NCBI RefSeq assembly: GCF_947500045.1 | Contig: NZ_CANMQQ010000003.1 | Coordinates: 124,001 to 188,000, forward strand | Source of the DNA: an uncultured Ruegeria sp. | Lineage (GTDB): Bacteria; Pseudomonadota; Alphaproteobacteria; Rhodobacterales; Rhodobacteraceae | DNA length: 64,000 bases | Reading direction: 5' to 3' | Shown here: piece by piece, positions 50,188-61,188 of the stretch | Numbering within the stretch: position 1 is the stretch's first letter | Layout of the letters: every line of letters starts with the position of its first letter | Position numbers and translations under genes: made by a program | The notes under the pieces: model-generated | What the model saw: the letters and a program-made list of their open reading frames with translations, nothing else | Database searches by the model: none | What the model was told of the DNA's origin: nothing

Positions 50188-52494
50188 TTAGTTGAGTTGC
50201 TGAAACACCGCTTCGGTCAATTGTGTCAGCGAGAATGGCTTCGGTAGAAAGGTTGAACTTTCGATCTCGGGCCCGGTTTCGCCAAAGGCACCCTCGGTAT
50301 AGCCAGACATAAAGACCACGCGAACATCCGGGCGGGTTTTCATCGCCTCACGCACCCAGGTCGGGCCATCCATTCCGGGCATCACCACATCAGTGACGAA
50401 AATGTCGACCGTCAGGTTCGGATCATCCAATACCCGCAACGCATCCTCAGCGGATTCCGCCTCAAGCACTGTATACCCCTTCAGTCTCAGTGCGCGCGTC
50501 GCGAAGGCGCGAACCGGGGCTTCGTCTTCAACCAACAATACAACGCCTTCACCCTGTGTTGATCGTTGTTCTTCTGGTGCCGCCGCAGTGATGGGTTCAG
50601 GAGTATGCGTCGCAGTGCTTACCGGCAAAAGCACGGTAAATTCCGTTCCTGTCCCCATTACGCTGTCCACGAATATAAAACCGCCGGTTTGCTTCACAAT
50701 GCCATAGACGGTTGACAGGCCCAACCCCGTGCCCTCGCCTGTGCGCTTGGTCGTATAGAACGGTTCGAACACCTTTTGCAGCTTATCCGGGGGGATTCCG
50801 ACGCCGCTGTCGATCACCTTGACCATAACGTATTCGCCCGGCAGCACTGTCGCCCGGTCACGCGAATAGGCCCGCTCCAAATTCAGAACTTCGGTTTCTA
50901 TCCGAATCTCGCCGCCGTCAGGCATGGCGTCGCGCGCATTGACAACAAGATTCATCAACACCTGCTCAAGCTGGCGTTTGTCTGCACAGACAGGTTTGAG
51001 CACAGGATCATGGCTGAGCGTTAACCGCACCTTTTCACCCACAAGCCTATTCAAAAGATGGATAAGATCTGAAATCGTATCGCGCAAATCCAGAACTTCG
51101 GGCCGTAGCGTCTGTTTGCGCGAAAAAGCAAGCAACTGACTGACCAGAGCGGCTGCACGATTGGCATTCTGGTTGATCTGCACCAGATCGCTGTAATTGG
51201 GATCGTTTTGATCGTGACGCAACAGCAGCAAATCGCAGTGCCCGGAAATTGCGGTCAGCAAGTTGTTGAAATCATGCGCGACGCCACCTGCCAACTGACC
51301 GACGGCCTGCATTTTTTGACCTTGAACAAATTGCGCCTCAAGCGTCTTCAGTTCGGTCGCATCGTTCAGTACTGCAATCAGGCAAACCTGACCGTCTTTC
51401 GTGATGCGGGATAGTGTAACCTGAACAAAGACCTCTTTGTCCTTACGGGTAAGACGCAGAAATTCGGACTTTGGTGCGGACTTCTGCTCAACGGTTCGGG
51501 CAAGCCAGTCACGAATGGAGTAACCAAGCCCATGCATAATCTCTTCGATGTTGGATTTGCCGGGCTGTATTTCTCCCACCAGCTGAATCGCAAGGCGATT
51601 GGCTTCTCTGATTTCGCCACTTGGTGCCAGCTGAATGATCGGAACCGGTAAATCAGCAAATGAGGTTGCCCCTGGCCTGGTGTCGTCATCCGAAATTGGC
51701 GTCAAAAGCAGTTCTCGGGTAACTCCGCTTTGCCTCAGCAAAGAAACCAGGACCGATTTATCGCCCTCCGGGGTCTTAACCCGAATAACACGGCCGCAGT
51801 CGACCGGATCATCCGTGTCCAATTCGGTGGTCGACAACTCTGCAAGAGTAGTTGGTGCGTGACCAAAAAACCGGGTAGCTGCATCGTTGGCATTCAGGAT
51901 AACCGCATTCCGCCCGATCGTAATAACCGGCAAACCCACAGTTCCCCAGGGCTGCACTGTTTCCAAAGCAAATCGCCAACAGAACCAATCATGATCCAGT
52001 TTTGTTACCGAAACTGGTATCGACTGCCCACGCGTGACCACGTTTTCATCGGCCTTGCCCTGTGTTTTGGCCAGAGTTTGAAGACGCAGCAAAACCGCAG
52101 CCGGATTTGCCAAAACGGAACGCAGCGTTTCGTCAATGAGTTTACCGGGATCAGCTGCGAGGCGAGCATTGGCTCGTGTATTGACGAGAACAATCCTGCC
52201 GCTCTGGTCCGCAACGATGCAGGCGGCCATGTCTTGTTCTAACAGCGTTGTCAGAACGTCTTTGGTATTCTTCTCAATCCGTTTGGTAACCCAAGTTCGG
52301 AGAAAGGCGAACCCCGTCACGGCAAAAAAGGTCAACCCGACGGTCGCAACACCTGCGTTCCATTGTTTTGGCAACACGTCAAAAGCGGCAAGCAAGCATA
52401 AGAGAAAGGCAATAAGCCCCAAAGACACGTAGCGCCCACGATCGGATACCCCTGCATCTGATAAACGTGGGAACGCTTCGGAAACACTAGACAT
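50188..52494 (-). CDS. cckA: Hybrid sensor histidine kinase CckA
   Basis: Two N-terminal TM, PAS region, GGVAHDFNNLLTAISGHCDLLL H-box, C-terminal receiver (FVTDVVMPGMDGPTWVREA); start at MSSVSEAFPRL. Confidence 0.88.
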   Translation of the reverse strand: MSSVSEAFPRLSDAGVSDRGRYVSLGLIAFLLCLLAAFDVLPKQWNAGVATVGLTFFAVTGFAFLRTWVTKRIEKNTKDVLTTLLEQDMAACIVADQSGRIVLVNTRANARLAADPGKLIDETLRSVLANPAAVLLRLQTLAKTQGKADENVVTRGQSIPVSVTKLDHDWFCWRFALETVQPWGTVGLPVITIGRNAVILNANDAATRFFGHAPTTLAELSTTELDTDDPVDCGRVIRVKTPEGDKSVLVSLLRQSGVTRELLLTPISDDDTRPGATSFADLPVPIIQLAPSGEIREANRLAIQLVGEIQPGKSNIEEIMHGLGYSIRDWLARTVEQKSAPKSEFLRLTRKDKEVFVQVTLSRITKDGQVCLIAVLNDATELKTLEAQFVQGQKMQAVGQLAGGVAHDFNNLLTAISGHCDLLLLRHDQNDPNYSDLVQINQNANRAAALVSQLLAFSRKQTLRPEVLDLRDTISDLIHLLNRLVGEKVRLTLSHDPVLKPVCADKRQLEQVLMNLVVNARDAMPDGGEIRIETEVLNLERAYSRDRATVLPGEYVMVKVIDSGVGIPPDKLQKVFEPFYTTKRTGEGTGLGLSTVYGIVKQTGGFIFVDSVMGTGTEFTVLLPVSTATHTPEPITAAAPEEQRSTQGEGVVLLVEDEAPVRAFATRALRLKGYTVLEAESAEDALRVLDDPNLTVDIFVTDVVMPGMDGPTWVREAMKTRPDVRVVFMSGYTEGAFGETGPEIESSTFLPKPFSLTQLTEAVFQQLN

Positions 52495-52542
52495 AAAACA
52501 ACTCTTGTTAAGACATATTTGACCAATATCGGCCCGCAATCG

Positions 52543-52558
52543 TTAATTGCCGCTTAAC
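52543..52558. promoter_or_regulatory. Consensus CtrA site TTAA-N7-TTAAC upstream of cckA
   Basis: TTAATTGCCGCTTAAC, 49 bp upstream of cckA start, intergenic. Confidence 0.7.
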
Positions 52559-52598
52559 AAATCAGCGGATAAAACTCCCCTAGGTTGTTTTATGTTAA

Positions 52599-53762
52599 CT
52601 ATATTCTAGTCAAGTGGGCTGAATAAAATCCATCCGCCCCGTGTGAAACCAGCCACGTTTTACGGAACACGGCCTGCCAATCTGGGTGCTCGCAGAGAAA
52701 CGCGTCTACGATCGCGTCGTTCTCGACGGCCAGCATCGAACATGTCGCGTAGGCAAGTGTGCCAGCATCTGCAGTCAGCGCCACGACGCTGCGCATGATC
52801 GCCGCCTGAGTTTGTGTCAGATCAGCTAAACGCTCTGGCGTCAGCGCCCATTTCCCTGCCGGAGAACGACGCCATGATCCACTTCCTGAACAGGGTGCAT
52901 CCACCAACACGATGTCAAACGGGGCCTGCCCGGCAACCATATCTGATGTCAGCAACGTGACGTCAGCGCATGCCCGTTTTGCGCGCGCAGGCAGATCCGT
53001 CATTCGCCCGGGATTGACGTCATGCGCAAAGACTTGAACATTTTGGGCATTTGCCGCCAATGCCAGTGCCTTGCCACCACCACCTGCGCAATAGTCCAGA
53101 ACCCGCATCCCAGGTTGCAAATCCAGCGCAGCAACAACTGCCTGACTGGCGGCATCCTGCAGCTCGACCAAGCCTTCCAGGTAAGCTTGGCTTTGGGAAA
53201 TTTTGCGCGCACCTGCCGTTACCTCCAAAGCGGTATCACAAGCCGGATGAGGCCGCGTCAGAATGCCTTCGTCAGAAAGCCGCTGAGTGACCTCAGCGCG
53301 GCTTGCACGTGATTTGTTCACCCGAAGATGCACCGGAGCTCGACCCTGCAACGCTTTAGCTGCCGCCTTGGCCACATCCCCCAGCGAAGCCGTGAATTCG
53401 GGCCACAACCATTCAGGAATATCGAGACCCTCGGCTTCGGTCCGGAAGGTCTGATCCTGCTCAAATTCCGTCACCGGTGTTGGGGCATAACGTTGGCCAG
53501 TAAAATACTGAGAAAGATCGTTATCCGAAGATCGGATAGCGCCAATCATCAGCCCCCGGCCCGATTCAGCCCCCCCGCGCGCAGCAAAAGATCGTTTACA
53601 GCGTAGCGCATCAAATACGTGATCCCGGATCGCCGCACGATCCTTGGAACCCGCATACCGACTGCGCCTTGCCCAACCCGTCAACGCCTTCTCGACTGGT
53701 GCTCCGGCCAGAATGTCGTCAAGAATGCTGATCGAGGCCTGAACTCGGGCTGCGGGTGTCAT
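52599..53762 (-). CDS. RsmB/NOP family class I SAM-dependent RNA methyltransferase
   Basis: VLDYCAGGGGKALALAA, VDAPCSGSGSWRRSP. Confidence 0.9.
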   Translation of the reverse strand: MTPAARVQASISILDDILAGAPVEKALTGWARRSRYAGSKDRAAIRDHVFDALRCKRSFAARGGAESGRGLMIGAIRSSDNDLSQYFTGQRYAPTPVTEFEQDQTFRTEAEGLDIPEWLWPEFTASLGDVAKAAAKALQGRAPVHLRVNKSRASRAEVTQRLSDEGILTRPHPACDTALEVTAGARKISQSQAYLEGLVELQDAASQAVVAALDLQPGMRVLDYCAGGGGKALALAANAQNVQVFAHDVNPGRMTDLPARAKRACADVTLLTSDMVAGQAPFDIVLVDAPCSGSGSWRRSPAGKWALTPERLADLTQTQAAIMRSVVALTADAGTLAYATCSMLAVENDAIVDAFLCEHPDWQAVFRKTWLVSHGADGFYSAHLTRI

Positions 53763-53821
53763 TGAGAGGTCCGTCTAATTACGCCGTTGATTGCAGCGCT
53801 CGGGATTGAGCCCCGCAGCAG

Positions 53822-55321
<1,500 letters not shown>

Positions 55322-55485
55322 TCACCCAAGGGAAAGCCCTGAACCCAAGTTGTTTTCACCTGCGGGCTTCTGCCGCGCCCGAAAACGACGCAAGCTGTGC
55401 AAAACGTGCCGCGGAATACCCTTTCCCTTTGCGTTCAAACTCATATGTTCCCCGACATACGCGCGAATACAAAGGCAGGCCTTTC

Positions 55486-57528
55486 ATGACCACCGATCCC
55501 CTTGTCGTCTTCACCCCGTCCGGTAAACGCGGGCATTTTCCCGTCGGCACGCCGATCCTGACTGCTGCGCGCCAGTTGGGCGTCGATCTGGATTCGGTCT
55601 GCGGCGGGCGCGGGATTTGTTCGAAATGTCAGATCACCCCCAGCTATGGCGAGTTTCCCAAGCATGGCGTTACAGTATCTGAGGATGCGCTGAGCGAATG
55701 GAACGCGGTTGAACAGCGCTATGATGACAAACGCGGACTGAAACCGGGCCGTCGTTTGGGCTGCCAGGCATCAGTCCAAGGCGATGTGGTGATCGACGTT
55801 CCACCCGAAAGCCAAGTCCACCGCCAAGTCGTGCGCAAGGCAGCCACTGCGCAGGCGATCATCATGGACCCGGCAACGCGCCTGTATTTCGTGGTGGTGG
55901 AAGAGCCTGACATGCACTCCCCCACCGGCGATCTGGAGCGGCTGGAGCGCGCCCTGCGCGAGCAATGGGACATCGGGGCCGTCACCGCGGATCTATCCCT
56001 GATGTCCAAGCTGCAGCCCGTTCTGCGAAAGGGCAAGTGGGAGGTCACCGTGGCTGTACATAAGGGCCATAAAGACACTGTTGCCCGTATCGTCGAAATT
56101 TGGCCCGGACTGCATGAACACGGCCTGTATGGTCTGGCCATTGACCTCGGTTCGACAACCATCGCGGCCCATCTGACCGATTTGGAAACGGGTGAGGTCA
56201 AGGCATCTTCTGGCCTGATGAATCCCCAAATCCGGTTCGGCGAAGACCTGATGAGCCGCGTTTCCTATGCCATGATGAACCCTGGCGGCGACCAGGAAAT
56301 GACCAAAGCGGTTCGCGAGGCGATTAATGACCTGACCACCTCGATCGCGGATGAAGCCGGGATTGAGGCCACGCTGATTGTCGAGACCGTTTTCGTGTGC
56401 AACCCGGTCATGCATCACCTGCTGCTGGGGCTGGACCCGGTCGAACTGGGCCAAGCCCCTTTCGCGTTGGCGACGTCCGAAAGCATCTCACTACCCGCGC
56501 CTGAGATGGGCTTGACCACAATGAACCCACGCGCGCAGGTCTATATTCTGCCCTGTATCGCAGGCCATGTAGGCGCCGATTGTGCCGCCGTGGCCTTATC
56601 TGAGGAGCCCGGTAAGTCCGAAGACCTTGTGCTGATCGTGGATGTGGGCACCAACGCTGAAATCCTGCTGGGCAACACCCAACGCGTTCTGGCCTGCTCT
56701 TCCCCCACTGGTCCCGCCTTTGAGGGCGCTCAAATCAGTTCCGGTCAGCGCGCCGCACCCGGTGCCATCGAGCGGATCGAGATCGATCCTGTCACCAAAG
56801 AGCCCCGCTTTCGCGTGATCGGGTCCGAGATATGGTCGGATGAAGACGGCTTTGATCAGGAAATCGCAAGCACCGGCATTACCGGCATTTGCGGCTCGGG
56901 TATCATCGAAGCTGTCGCGGAAATGCGTATTGCCGGTCTGTTGGATGAAAGCGGCCTGATCGGGTCGGCCGAGCAAACCGGCACCACTCGGAATGTGCCC
57001 GAAGGGCGTACGCACGCCTATCTAATCCATGACGCAAGCGCCGAAGGCGGCCCCCGCATCACCGTCACTCAGGGCGACATCCGTGCCATCCAACTGGCGA
57101 AATCCGCGCTCTATGCCGGTGCGCGGTTGTTGATGGACGAAATGGAGGTCGACCGAGTCGATCGCGTGGTGCTGGCCGGAGCGTTCGGAGCACATATTTC
57201 AAGCAAACACGCGATGGTTCTTGGCATGATCCCTGACGCTCCGCTCGATAAGGTTTCCAGCGCCGGTAACGCTGCCGGAACCGGCGCTCGGATCGCGCTT
57301 TGCAACATCGGATCGCGGGCCGAGATCGAACGTGTGGTGCGTGAAATCACCAAGGTCGAAACCGCCATCGAGCCCAAGTTTCAGGATCATTTCGTCGCAG
57401 CTAACGCGATTCCGCATAAAACCGATCCATTCCCTGAACTGGCACAGATCGTCACCCTGCCCTCGCCGTCCTTCAATACCGGCGGCGATGATCAAAAATC
57501 TGGTCGTCGGCGTCGCAGGAGGTCATAG
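55486..57528 (+). CDS. Corrinoid protein reductive activator (RamA-like; 2Fe-2S ferredoxin + DUF4445/ASKHA)
   Basis: DSVCGGRGICSKCQI ferredoxin Cys motif, GLAIDLGSTTIAAHL ASKHA phosphate loop, CNPVMHHLLLGLDP; C-term KSGRRRRRRS. Confidence 0.9.
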   Translation: MTTDPLVVFTPSGKRGHFPVGTPILTAARQLGVDLDSVCGGRGICSKCQITPSYGEFPKHGVTVSEDALSEWNAVEQRYDDKRGLKPGRRLGCQASVQGDVVIDVPPESQVHRQVVRKAATAQAIIMDPATRLYFVVVEEPDMHSPTGDLERLERALREQWDIGAVTADLSLMSKLQPVLRKGKWEVTVAVHKGHKDTVARIVEIWPGLHEHGLYGLAIDLGSTTIAAHLTDLETGEVKASSGLMNPQIRFGEDLMSRVSYAMMNPGGDQEMTKAVREAINDLTTSIADEAGIEATLIVETVFVCNPVMHHLLLGLDPVELGQAPFALATSESISLPAPEMGLTTMNPRAQVYILPCIAGHVGADCAAVALSEEPGKSEDLVLIVDVGTNAEILLGNTQRVLACSSPTGPAFEGAQISSGQRAAPGAIERIEIDPVTKEPRFRVIGSEIWSDEDGFDQEIASTGITGICGSGIIEAVAEMRIAGLLDESGLIGSAEQTGTTRNVPEGRTHAYLIHDASAEGGPRITVTQGDIRAIQLAKSALYAGARLLMDEMEVDRVDRVVLAGAFGAHISSKHAMVLGMIPDAPLDKVSSAGNAAGTGARIALCNIGSRAEIERVVREITKVETAIEPKFQDHFVAANAIPHKTDPFPELAQIVTLPSPSFNTGGDDQKSGRRRRRRS

Positions 57529-57551
57529 TCACCCCAGAATCGGAGGATAAC

Positions 57552-58406
57552 ATGCTGTCAATTAACGGAGATCAGGAAGAGTTCTGGGGCAAATCCGAAA
57601 TGGGCGGTCGCTGGCTGACCTTCGAAGATCAGTTAGACCACCTATTCTCACCGGTTCTGGACCTTTTGCTCGATCGCGCAGCGCTTACCCGGGGGATGCG
57701 CGTTGTCGATATCGGATGCGGAACCGGAGCGAGTGCGTTGACCGTGGCCCAGCAGATTGGGCCCGAGGGGGATGTTCTGGGCGTTGACATCTCGGAACAA
57801 TTTCTCGAACGGGCGCGCAAGCGCGCGGATCAGGCCAAGCTCAGCAACCTGAATTTCAAATATGCTGACGCGCAGGTTGCCGAGATTTCGCCAGGTGATT
57901 GCGACGCGCTGATCTCACGTTTTGGCGTGATGTTCTTTTCAGACCCGGTTGCAGCCTTCGCCAACATGGCGCGGGCACTGAAACCCGGTGGGCAGATAAC
58001 TTTTGCCGCCTGGGGAGGCCTGTCAGAGAACCCGTGGTTCAAGACCCCTCATCTGGCCGCTGTCAAGCAACTAGGACAACCGCCAAAGGTAGATCGCAAT
58101 GCGCCCGGGCCGCTTGCATTTCATGACCGAGACCGCGTGTCAGATTTGATGTCCCGCGCTGGATTGGCCGACATAAAAGTCGAAGCGATCCCGCTGACGC
58201 TCGCAGCGCCCTCCAGCGTAAAAGAGGCCGCAACTCTGTGCACGCGCGTCGGACCTGCGGCTCGGGTCATTGCTCACTTCGAGGGGGTGCAGGACGATGT
58301 TGACGCCATCATCAATGCAGTAGCTGACGAATTTGGAGCGTATCGTACCCCTGAAGGCATACGCGTACCTGCAGTCATAAATCTGCTTCAAGCGCGGGCA
58401 TCGTAA
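57552..58406 (+). CDS. Class I SAM-dependent methyltransferase
   Basis: VVDIGCGTGASALTVAQQIGPEGDVLGVDIS motif I. Confidence 0.88.
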   Translation: MLSINGDQEEFWGKSEMGGRWLTFEDQLDHLFSPVLDLLLDRAALTRGMRVVDIGCGTGASALTVAQQIGPEGDVLGVDISEQFLERARKRADQAKLSNLNFKYADAQVAEISPGDCDALISRFGVMFFSDPVAAFANMARALKPGGQITFAAWGGLSENPWFKTPHLAAVKQLGQPPKVDRNAPGPLAFHDRDRVSDLMSRAGLADIKVEAIPLTLAAPSSVKEAATLCTRVGPAARVIAHFEGVQDDVDAIINAVADEFGAYRTPEGIRVPAVINLLQARAS

Positions 58407-58420
58407 GATAACGGGAATCT

Positions 58421-58494
58421 GGAGCGGGTAGCGGGAATCGAACCCGCGCGTTCAGCTTGGGAAGCTGACAGGCTACCATTACATCATACCCGCC
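58421..58494 (-). tRNA. tRNA-Gly (anticodon CCC), CCA encoded
   Basis: Minus strand GCGGGTATGATGTAATGGTAGCCTGTCAGCTTCCCAAGCTGAACGCGCGGGTTCGATTCCCGCTACCCGCTCCA; TCAGC-TTCCCAA-GCTGA. Confidence 0.96.
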
Positions 58495-58626
58495 GCTCGG
58501 TTCTGAGTACCATTGCTTGTAACCCCGGTTCAAGGGTCTGCAAGGTTATGTGCCGTCAATATTCTCTGCTCAAAATTGAAAATGGGCCAGATCAATAATC
58601 CGGCCCAATCCATTGAATTTCTTTGA

Positions 58627-59688
58627 TTACGCGCGGCGACGGCGGCCACCACCGCGACGACCCCCAACACTACCAGCAGCACCGGCCTCGTCAGGCGACT
58701 TGTTGAACCTGATCCACTCACCACCATGCGGGTCGTTGTTGGTCAACAAATTGGCGGCGCGGATGGCTTCCATCTCTTTACCAGCGCGCGGCTTGGTCGA
58801 GCCCAGTCCGAACAGTTGACAGAAGGTCTCGTCATCCATGTCCGCAGGCAACACGATGCCTTTGGCTTCAACCTCAGCCTTTTTTTCAGCCAGTTTCTTG
58901 GGTCCAACTGGCAGCGCCACAGGATTCATGATCGCAGATGTCATGCCAGCCCCCATTGCCATCGGCAGGAAGGCGTTGTTGATACCGTGGCGGTTCGGCA
59001 GACCGAACGATACGTTGGACGCGCCGCAAGTGGTGTTCACGCCCAGTTCTTCGCGCAAACGACGAACCAAAGCGAACACCTGCTGACCAGCGGTTGCCAT
59101 CGCACCGATCGGCATAACCAGAGGGTCAACGACGATGTCATGTGCGGGGATGCCGAAATCGGCTGCACGCTCAACGATCTTCTTGGCAACGTCGAAACGC
59201 ACATTGGGGTCTTCCGAGATACCAGTATCGTCGTTCGAGATCGCCACAACTGGCACGTTGTACTTCTTGACCAGTGGCAGAACCAGTTCCAGACGATCTT
59301 CTTCACCGGTGACCGAGTTCAGTAGTGGACGACCCTCGGCCGCCTCAAGACCGGCTTCCAGAGCACCCGGAACTGACGAATCGATGCATAGCGGAACTTC
59401 GACGAGTCCCTGCACCAACTCGACGATCTTGGTCATCAGCGGCGGCTCGGTCTCGTTCGGGTTGGGGTTCGAGTTGTAGACAACGCCGGCATTGATATCC
59501 AGAACGGTCGCGCCTGCAGCAACCTGCGCCAACGCGTCTTTCTCGACGGTCGAAAAATCGCCCGCTTCCAATTCTGCGGCCAGTTTCTTGCGCCCCGTGG
59601 GATTGATCCGCTCACCGATCACGCAGAACGGTTCGTCAAAGCCCAGAACGGCAGTTTTTGTTTTTGATTCTACGACTGTACGGGTCAT
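58627..59688 (-). CDS. Methyltetrahydrofolate:corrinoid methyltransferase (pterin-binding)
   Basis: GERINPTGRKKLAAEL, VLDINAGVVYNSNPNPNETEPPL, GASNVSFGLPNRHGINNAFL; C-term GGRRGGGRRRRA. Confidence 0.92.
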   Translation of the reverse strand: MTRTVVESKTKTAVLGFDEPFCVIGERINPTGRKKLAAELEAGDFSTVEKDALAQVAAGATVLDINAGVVYNSNPNPNETEPPLMTKIVELVQGLVEVPLCIDSSVPGALEAGLEAAEGRPLLNSVTGEEDRLELVLPLVKKYNVPVVAISNDDTGISEDPNVRFDVAKKIVERAADFGIPAHDIVVDPLVMPIGAMATAGQQVFALVRRLREELGVNTTCGASNVSFGLPNRHGINNAFLPMAMGAGMTSAIMNPVALPVGPKKLAEKKAEVEAKGIVLPADMDDETFCQLFGLGSTKPRAGKEMEAIRAANLLTNNDPHGGEWIRFNKSPDEAGAAGSVGGRRGGGRRRRA

Positions 59689-59697
59689 TTCCGTTCC

Positions 59698-60624
59698 TTA
59701 GGAGTTTGCAGGCTTCGCCGAAGCGCCGCCATTGTTGATCGCCCAGTTGGCGTTGGTCTTGATACCGCCCAGCGGGAAGAAGTGCACGTTCGTGATGTTG
59801 AAGTCCGGATTCGCTGCGTTGTGGTTGGCTAATTCGGTCAGAACGTCGGTGGGCTCATAAGGCAGCAGCAGCTTGGAAACATCCATCGCGCGCTTTTGTA
59901 GAACCTTCAGTGATGGGCCAACACCACAGGCGATAGCGAATTTGATCAGCGTTTGCAGCTTGGCCGGGCCCGCGATGCCAATATGGATCGGCAGATCGAT
60001 CCCGGCCTCTTTCAGACTGTCGGCCCATGCAATGATCGGCTTGGCGTCAAACGCAAACTGAGTGGCCAGCGCCATATCGGCATCCGTGGTCTCGCTGAAC
60101 TTCTGTTTCCAGCGCAGCGCATCATCGACATTCTTGGTCGAACCATCGGGGTCGATGTCCTTGTTACCCTCTGGGTGACCAGCCACGTGCAGGCGTTTGA
60201 AGCCTGCTTTGTCAAACAATCCGGTTTCCAGCAACTGCATCGAGCTGTCGAAATCGCCATGAGGATTGTTCACACCACCGGCCAGCAGCAGCGCCTGATC
60301 AACACCGGCTTCGCCCTGATACATGGAAATCCAGTTTTCCAACGTGGCCGCATCCTTGATGATCCGCGCGGGGAAATGCGGCATCACGGGGTAACCTTCG
60401 GCGGCGATGCGCTTGGCGGTTTTCACCATATCCTCGATCGGAGTACCCTCGATATGGGCGATATACACGCGCGTGTCTTCCGGCAGCAGCGCGCGGAAGT
60501 CTTCCACCTTTTCGGCAGTGCGCGGCATCACCTCGATCGAATAGCCTTGCAAAAAGGCTTCAACGGTCGGGTTCACAGGGCCGTTTTCGACCGCATCACG
60601 TTTCTTGAAGTTCAGCAAAGCCAT
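59698..60624 (-). CDS. Methylenetetrahydrofolate reductase (short form)
   Basis: EVMPRTAEKVEDF, GYPVMPHFPARII, LLLAGGVNNPHGDFDSS, LHVAGHPEGNKDI; start at MALLNFKKRD. Confidence 0.87.
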   Translation of the reverse strand: MALLNFKKRDAVENGPVNPTVEAFLQGYSIEVMPRTAEKVEDFRALLPEDTRVYIAHIEGTPIEDMVKTAKRIAAEGYPVMPHFPARIIKDAATLENWISMYQGEAGVDQALLLAGGVNNPHGDFDSSMQLLETGLFDKAGFKRLHVAGHPEGNKDIDPDGSTKNVDDALRWKQKFSETTDADMALATQFAFDAKPIIAWADSLKEAGIDLPIHIGIAGPAKLQTLIKFAIACGVGPSLKVLQKRAMDVSKLLLPYEPTDVLTELANHNAANPDFNITNVHFFPLGGIKTNANWAINNGGASAKPANS

Positions 60625-60650
60625 AGCGGCCTCCCACAAAGATTTCGGGC

Positions 60651-60947
60651 TCATGCCCAACCGTCGTTGGCGATCAGGGTCTTGATGCGGTCCTGATCGT
60701 ATTCCGTTTCCAGACGCAGTGCCTCGGCCTCGGCAATTTCGGACGGGTCGCCCTCAACTGCGAAAGGTTCGGCTTTACGCCACTCGGCCAGATAGGCATC
60801 ACTGTCCTTGGCATTCACCTTCATGGCAGCCCGGTCGATGGCTTGCTCGAACCGTTCCTCCAACTGCCGCTTCGCGCCACGACGGCCCTTGCCGACAATG
60901 ACCTGAGCGGGAATGTCGCGCCAGAAAACGATGGTGACGTCAGGCAT
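60651..60947 (-). CDS. 'Virulence factor' family protein (likely C1-operon accessory protein)
   Basis: MPDVTIVFWRDIPAQVIVGKGRRGAKRQLEERFEQAIDRAAMKV pattern of that family; immediately upstream of MTHFR. Confidence 0.75.
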   Translation of the reverse strand: MPDVTIVFWRDIPAQVIVGKGRRGAKRQLEERFEQAIDRAAMKVNAKDSDAYLAEWRKAEPFAVEGDPSEIAEAEALRLETEYDQDRIKTLIANDGWA

Positions 60948-61188
60948 AACAGTGATTCCTTCTACCCCGATGGGCCGGTTCTAAACTTCAATGTGGGCTC
61001 AGGTCGGTCGAATTTCGACATAAGGCGCATTTCCAGCGACGTTTTTGCCCACGGCTACATACCGCTGCTTTTAGTGACCTGTCTGCCAAAACCGAACATC
61101 AAAATCCTAATGACAATAATGAGTGTCTTGCGTGATCGATGAGCGCGACCTATGGTCAGAGCAACTCGAAAATCGGAGGGCGTTTAAT

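Noticed and set aside
60948-61188. Possible SAM/SAH or cobalamin riboswitch upstream of the C1 operon
   Set aside because: I looked for recognisable conserved cores in the 240-bp leader and found none. An Rfam cmsearch would be needed to exclude one formally.
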